This document shows, piece after piece, positions 60,787 through 64,000 of a stretch of 64,000 bases of DNA. A program made the position numbers and the translations under genes. Position 1 is the stretch's first letter, and each line of letters starts with the position of its first letter. This DNA is from Agarilytica sp045430345 (GTDB lineage: Bacteria > Pseudomonadota > Gammaproteobacteria > Pseudomonadales > Cellvibrionaceae): the NCBI GenBank assembly GCA_045430345.1, contig JAILXT010000001.1, positions 620,001-684,000 of the forward strand, written 5' to 3'. A model generated the notes under the pieces. That model searched no databases and had not been told where the DNA came from. It worked only from the letters and a program-made list of their open reading frames with translations.

Positions 60787-61800
60787 TTAGGTATTTTGTT
60801 CGATCGTAAGATAGACCAATGTTTGATTGAGTAGTTGGTAAGCCACTTCACCAAAAGTGATCGGGCCCGTCATCTTACCGGTTTTCTTACCTTCTAATTC
60901 TGAATAGAGGAAGTTCAAAATACAATTACAGCAAAAGGCCACGTCATCAGAGCCGCCCGAGGGTAAGGCTTTATTAAATTCTGTTACGTAATCGTCTACT
61001 GGCGAGGCAAACTTGTACTCAACGCCCGGAAATACGGGGGCATATAGCGCCACTTTTTCAGCGCTTACATCTTGAATACTGACGTTCACCATAACACCCG
61101 AATAGTTGGCGACGAGCGGAAGGCGCGTGTCGATATTATGTTCTTTTATATAGTCGCTAAAACGCCACTCATTCCCGTTAACGAAGCATTTGTCTGTGGT
61201 AAAACTTTTATCAGGGAAGGTAATAGTATCGCCATCACCTTGTGAAAACAGGTTGATGATTTTGATGTTAGCGTTTTGCTCTTCCGGCAGGCTGACATGC
61301 ATGGCAACGGCTTGGTTATCGACTAGCATGCCTGATGCGGGTCCGAAGCCGACTTTTGCGGTACTGGTTTCGAGGTCTTCCAAATGTACGCCAGATATCC
61401 AGCCTACGATAGGCGAAAAAAACATGTTGGGAAAGTCAGGCGCATTCTGTGCGTAAGCCGCATGCACATCCGACATTGCCGGTAAAATTAAGATGGTGAA
61501 CCCATGCTTGGGTGCTTCCTGGGCGATGCGTGAAATCGTATCGCTGTTATACATCGTAATACGTGGCGATACGTCCGCACCGGAAATCGTATTGACATAG
61601 ATTTTTTCTCGGTCGACGGTGCCTCCATCGTCACTCATGAAATAGGGGATTGTACCGCCTACCCAGTTACCCGAGGGCAGGGTAGATAATATACTTTCAT
61701 CCGCAGCGATGATCAGTGATTCCCCTGCGTCGATTTTTGATCTTAGTGTGTCAATATCCACAAGTTCGTGATTGACCGAGACAGTGCTCTTACTACTCAT
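60787..61800 (-). CDS. FIST-like sensory protein of unknown function
   Basis: A 337-residue soluble protein. The C-terminal 60 residues hold FCCNCILNFLYSELEGKK and GPITFGEVAYQLLNQTLVYL, which resemble the FIST_C end with its conserved Gly-Glu and Asn-Gln-Thr. The N-terminal part (LIIAADESILSTLPSGNWVGGTIPYFM) resembles the FIST_N opening strand and loop. FIST domains are ligand sensors, typically of small molecules such as amino acids. Three Cys sit together in FCCNC. It may correspond to the uncharacterised DUF6976 group, which I cannot verify. It begins 15 bases after the stop of the repeat protein, so the two are one operon. Confidence 0.65.
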   Translation of the reverse strand: MSSKSTVSVNHELVDIDTLRSKIDAGESLIIAADESILSTLPSGNWVGGTIPYFMSDDGGTVDREKIYVNTISGADVSPRITMYNSDTISRIAQEAPKHGFTILILPAMSDVHAAYAQNAPDFPNMFFSPIVGWISGVHLEDLETSTAKVGFGPASGMLVDNQAVAMHVSLPEEQNANIKIINLFSQGDGDTITFPDKSFTTDKCFVNGNEWRFSDYIKEHNIDTRLPLVANYSGVMVNVSIQDVSAEKVALYAPVFPGVEYKFASPVDDYVTEFNKALPSGGSDDVAFCCNCILNFLYSELEGKKTGKMTGPITFGEVAYQLLNQTLVYLTIEQNT

Positions 61801-61815
61801 CAGGTATCTCCCGTA

Positions 61816-63072
61816 TTAGCTGGCTGTTCTAGCCGGGCTAGATTTAAACATTTGATATAGCTCTTTCTTCATCGAGTGCTGGTTTTGCGATAGGAAGCTG
61901 CGAATACTTCTTGCCGCTTCTAACTCGATCACAGGGTCTCTATTGAGCTTTATCTGAGCGCGTAATTTCGATAAGAGCAGTTGGTAAGCCATGTGGTTAC
62001 TGGAAACAAACTCTTCATCGTGTAATATTTTTTTCCAAATCATGTGTTCTGCATTTGGCAGTTTGAAGGCTGATTTTTTATGGATCGCCAGGGCACGGTT
62101 GATTAACAGCAACTCAGGGCGTAATTTTCGGTGGTTTTTAAGAAAATACTCACGGATGGTGGATACCGCGGCGAGCTTTTCTTGGGAGCTTCGGCCATTT
62201 ACAAAAGCAGAGCGTTGACTGGAAATAAGCAGATTTAAGGCAATACTTTGCGAGTGTAACGGTAGTTTTGCACTCATTATATCTAGCCAAACAGGGCTTT
62301 TTAACGAAGGCAGCACTAGTTTTGCGCGTCTTTGTGAGCGCTGTGGCGACGCGGATTTTGTTTTAATCAAACCGCATAACTGTTGAACTTCTGAGGTCAA
62401 ATTATTCGCGTTTAGAATAAAAAATTGGCGCAGTTCATTTATATGCTCCCACTGCGGGCCTTTATTCTCCCGGCGAGCATTTGCCAGTTTCAGTTTGGAA
62501 AGCAACATTTTTAATGGGATCGATTGCGTTTTCAGTAAGTGTTTATCGCTCAGTAAGTTCCCCCAGACAACGGCTGTTTCCGTTGGCAAGTAGCTCAAGG
62601 ATTCCATTTGTGCGGGGAGCGTATCTAAATCTTTGACTATAGTGCCGACAAGTTCTTTCGGTAGGTCATATATAGATGACAGCTTCTGTTCGTCGAAGCC
62701 CTTTAATAGGTTCTGAGCAATTTCCTGGCGAAGCTCATTTGAATACTGCCGTTGATCATTTCCGACGAAACTGGGGAGGGATGCAATATATTCATCGATC
62801 GCATGGGTGGGGCGTGTTTCATTCGCGGTAACAGGGGCGTGCACAATGCAGCGGTATTTTCCGAGCTTAATATGAAACCACTTTCCTATGAACGTGGGCT
62901 TAACTTCATTATTACCTATTTTGTTAAATATAGATAACCGTGATGTTTTTTGAATCATTCCTAAGGTGATGTTGGCTTGGTTTTCTGCATCGTTAAAACT
63001 TATGTTATCGATCTTCCATGGAGGGTAAATTCCCAATGTCTGTTCAACTAATTTTAAACTGTCTTTTTCCAT
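61816..63072 (-). CDS. Repeat protein with an ISL3-transposase-like N-terminal region
   Basis: A 418-residue protein without signal peptide. Residues 10-78 (LGIYPPWKIDNISFNDAENQ to IGKWFHIKLGKYRCIVHAPV) resemble the start of ISL3-family transposases and their zinc-finger head, but the CxxC pairs are missing. Residues about 168-415 contain three helical repeats with a common skeleton: a Trp (170, 262, 346), then Q-S-I-x-L-x-x-L-L-x-S about 13 residues on, and a helix with R-x-F/Y-F-L-x-N and L-x-x-E-L. No DDE catalytic domain is present, so it is not a functional transposase. Function unknown; it could be a domesticated DNA-binding protein. Confidence 0.65.
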   Translation of the reverse strand: MEKDSLKLVEQTLGIYPPWKIDNISFNDAENQANITLGMIQKTSRLSIFNKIGNNEVKPTFIGKWFHIKLGKYRCIVHAPVTANETRPTHAIDEYIASLPSFVGNDQRQYSNELRQEIAQNLLKGFDEQKLSSIYDLPKELVGTIVKDLDTLPAQMESLSYLPTETAVVWGNLLSDKHLLKTQSIPLKMLLSKLKLANARRENKGPQWEHINELRQFFILNANNLTSEVQQLCGLIKTKSASPQRSQRRAKLVLPSLKSPVWLDIMSAKLPLHSQSIALNLLISSQRSAFVNGRSSQEKLAAVSTIREYFLKNHRKLRPELLLINRALAIHKKSAFKLPNAEHMIWKKILHDEEFVSSNHMAYQLLLSKLRAQIKLNRDPVIELEAARSIRSFLSQNQHSMKKELYQMFKSSPARTAS

Positions 63073-63648
63073 GAATAACCTCTAATGATGCTATTTTGTT
63101 GACAAATCACCTCATGACAACAAATAAAATGAATATGTTAAGCGTATCTATTTTATCGATTAGTGCGTGTGATTGTTCATTACCTAAAAAGTGCAACCTA
63201 AGGAGTGGGAGGTATGTACGTATTGTTTCTTGGGAGATGGTAAATCGGAACCAACTATAGCGGAACATTCGTGAATGTAAATAAAGAATGGGGATTTAGG
63301 CGCAACTAAGGTCGCGTTATTGTAGAAAGTGGCGCGAATGATTGCTTTGTTAACTAAATTGATATGTGAAGCTTTAATTTTGATCAATATAGATGGGCGT
63401 TTTTAAACGCACGTTTCAATTAATATGACTCATTCGGTAGATTTTTTTAACTCGATATAATTGGATAAAAAATAGCCGTCCTCGTGATTATCATGTTGTC
63501 ATTTTATACGTTGTACACGTCTCGTTCGTCGCAAGTTTATGCTGTTTGATGTGACATTCGTCATAAAAAAACAGAGTGAACATTTAAATAACATGTTATC
63601 TATGTAACTTTATATTCGTTGTTTGATGTAACGATATAGGAAATATGT
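63073..63648. other. Divergent promoter region of the last two transcription units
   Basis: A 576-base AT-rich gap between the minus-strand repeat-protein gene and the plus-strand acetaldehyde dehydrogenase gene. It contains a TGAC-ATTC-GTCA inverted repeat (63552-63563) and a perfect 12-base palindrome (63588-63599). A 67-codon frame at 63184-63387 (minus) has no ribosome site and is not supported. Confidence 0.4.
63588..63599. promoter_or_regulatory. Perfect palindrome ATAACATGTTAT before the dehydrogenase gene
   Basis: ATAACA and TGTTAT form a perfect 12-base palindrome 50-60 bases before the start codon, a typical operator position. An additional TGAC/GTCA inverted repeat lies 25 bases further upstream. 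No matching regulator is encoded in the visible part. Confidence 0.35.
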
Positions 63649-64000
63649 ATGGCTATTAACACGCGAGAAAAAATGAAAGTCGGCATTATAGGAACGGGAA
63701 AAGTAGGGACGGATCTATTGGTTAAGGTGTTGCGTTCTCCGCATCTCGAATGCACCGTATTCGCCGGAAGGAATCGTGCGTCTGAGGGGATTAGCTTTGC
63801 TAAGCAACTCGGAGTTTGTTCCTCAACACAAAGTATGCAAGGAATATTGAATCACGGTTCAGATATTGATTTGGTATTTGACGCCACTTCCGCTAAAGAC
63901 CATGAAATTCACGCCCCCATATTGGATCGTTTGGGTTTTATTGCCATTGATCTAACGCCTGCCAATATCGGTGATGCGTGTATCCCCGCACTTAACATCG
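63649..64000 (+). CDS. mhpF: Acetaldehyde dehydrogenase (acetylating), 5' part only
   Basis: The gene starts at the ATG at 63649 behind ATAGGAAA and runs off the window (117 residues visible). The N-terminus KVGIIGTGKVGTDLLVKVL is the Rossmann NAD-binding motif, and DLVFDATSAKDHEIHAPIL with IAIDLTPANIG matches the MhpF/DmpF/BphJ family, which converts acetaldehyde and CoA to acetyl-CoA and channels it with a 4-hydroxy-2-oxovalerate aldolase. The catalytic Cys would lie downstream or at the visible ACIPALN position, where the family has a Cys-Val-Pro. The partner aldolase gene would be expected just beyond the window. Confidence 0.85.
   Translation, partial: MAINTREKMKVGIIGTGKVGTDLLVKVLRSPHLECTVFAGRNRASEGISFAKQLGVCSSTQSMQGILNHGSDIDLVFDATSAKDHEIHAPILDRLGFIAIDLTPANIGDACIPALNI

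Noticed and set aside
61816..63072. An active ISL3 insertion sequence
   Set aside because: No DDE domain, no terminal inverted repeats seen at either end, and the head lacks zinc cysteines; only distant similarity remains.
63184..63387. 67-codon minus-strand frame in the final intergenic region
   Set aside because: No ribosome site, no recognisable features, and AT-rich sequence of intergenic type.

Overview
The window reads as about 64 kb of chromosome from a marine-type gammaproteobacterium, with intermediate GC, densely packed genes and short intergenic regions. Two blocks follow the Pseudomonas gene order: exbB-exbD-lpxK-kdsB-(LMW phosphatase)-murB, and icd-cspD-clpS-clpA-infA-bpt-aat-trxB-ftsK-lolA-rarA-crcB-serS-cysG. 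Three large TonB-dependent receptors and the general gene style suggest a Cellvibrionales relative (Saccharophagus/Teredinibacter-like). That placement is an inference from gene order, not from a database search. I saw no rRNA, tRNA, CRISPR array, insertion sequence or prophage.

Region by region. 1-4.9 kb: envelope biogenesis (ExbB/ExbD-type proton channel, lipid A kinase, CMP-KDO synthetase, a tyrosine phosphatase, MurB) and an AlkB-like repair dioxygenase that lacks a normal start codon. 5.1-8.7 kb: isocitrate dehydrogenase and a TonB receptor. 8.8-15 kb: an N-degron proteolysis neighbourhood (cspD, clpS, clpA, infA, bpt, aat, trxB). 15.4-22.9 kb: ftsK, lolA, rarA, crcB, serS and cysG on the plus strand. 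23-28.5 kb: glutathione reductase, an Hpt/HD-GYP signalling protein, a CheX-like protein and several small or unrecognised genes, one near a CRP-like palindrome.

28.7-42 kb is a cobalamin riboswitch followed by thirteen tightly packed genes: btuB, cobO, cbiZ, cobQ, btuC, btuD, cobU, cobT, cobC, cobS, cbiB, cobD and btuF. Together they import corrinoids, remove the lower part of foreign ones (CbiZ), and rebuild cobalamin from cobyric acid. No corrin-ring synthesis gene is present, so this is a salvage and remodelling operon.

42-52.3 kb: a MoxR-type AAA ATPase with a VWA partner, a small two-helix membrane protein, a 1080-residue ATPase/SARP-like regulator behind a dyad-rich promoter, an ammonium transporter, a DksA-like zinc-finger protein and a single-subunit glutamate-synthase-like protein. 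52.6-59.6 kb: two tandem, diverged PhoA-type alkaline phosphatases, the second a predicted lipoprotein, followed by two secreted proteins of unknown function and a ZnuD-like zinc receptor. This suggests a combined phosphate/zinc locus. 59.7-63.1 kb (minus strand): an aspartoacylase-like hydrolase, a FIST-like protein, and an unusual protein combining a cysteine-less ISL3-transposase-like head with three helical repeats. Diverging from it at the window edge is an acylating acetaldehyde dehydrogenase, cut off by the end.

The least explained parts are the 60.8-64 kb cluster, the 45.3-48.6 kb regulator with its promoter, the MoxR/VWA pair, and the phosphatase/zinc block.
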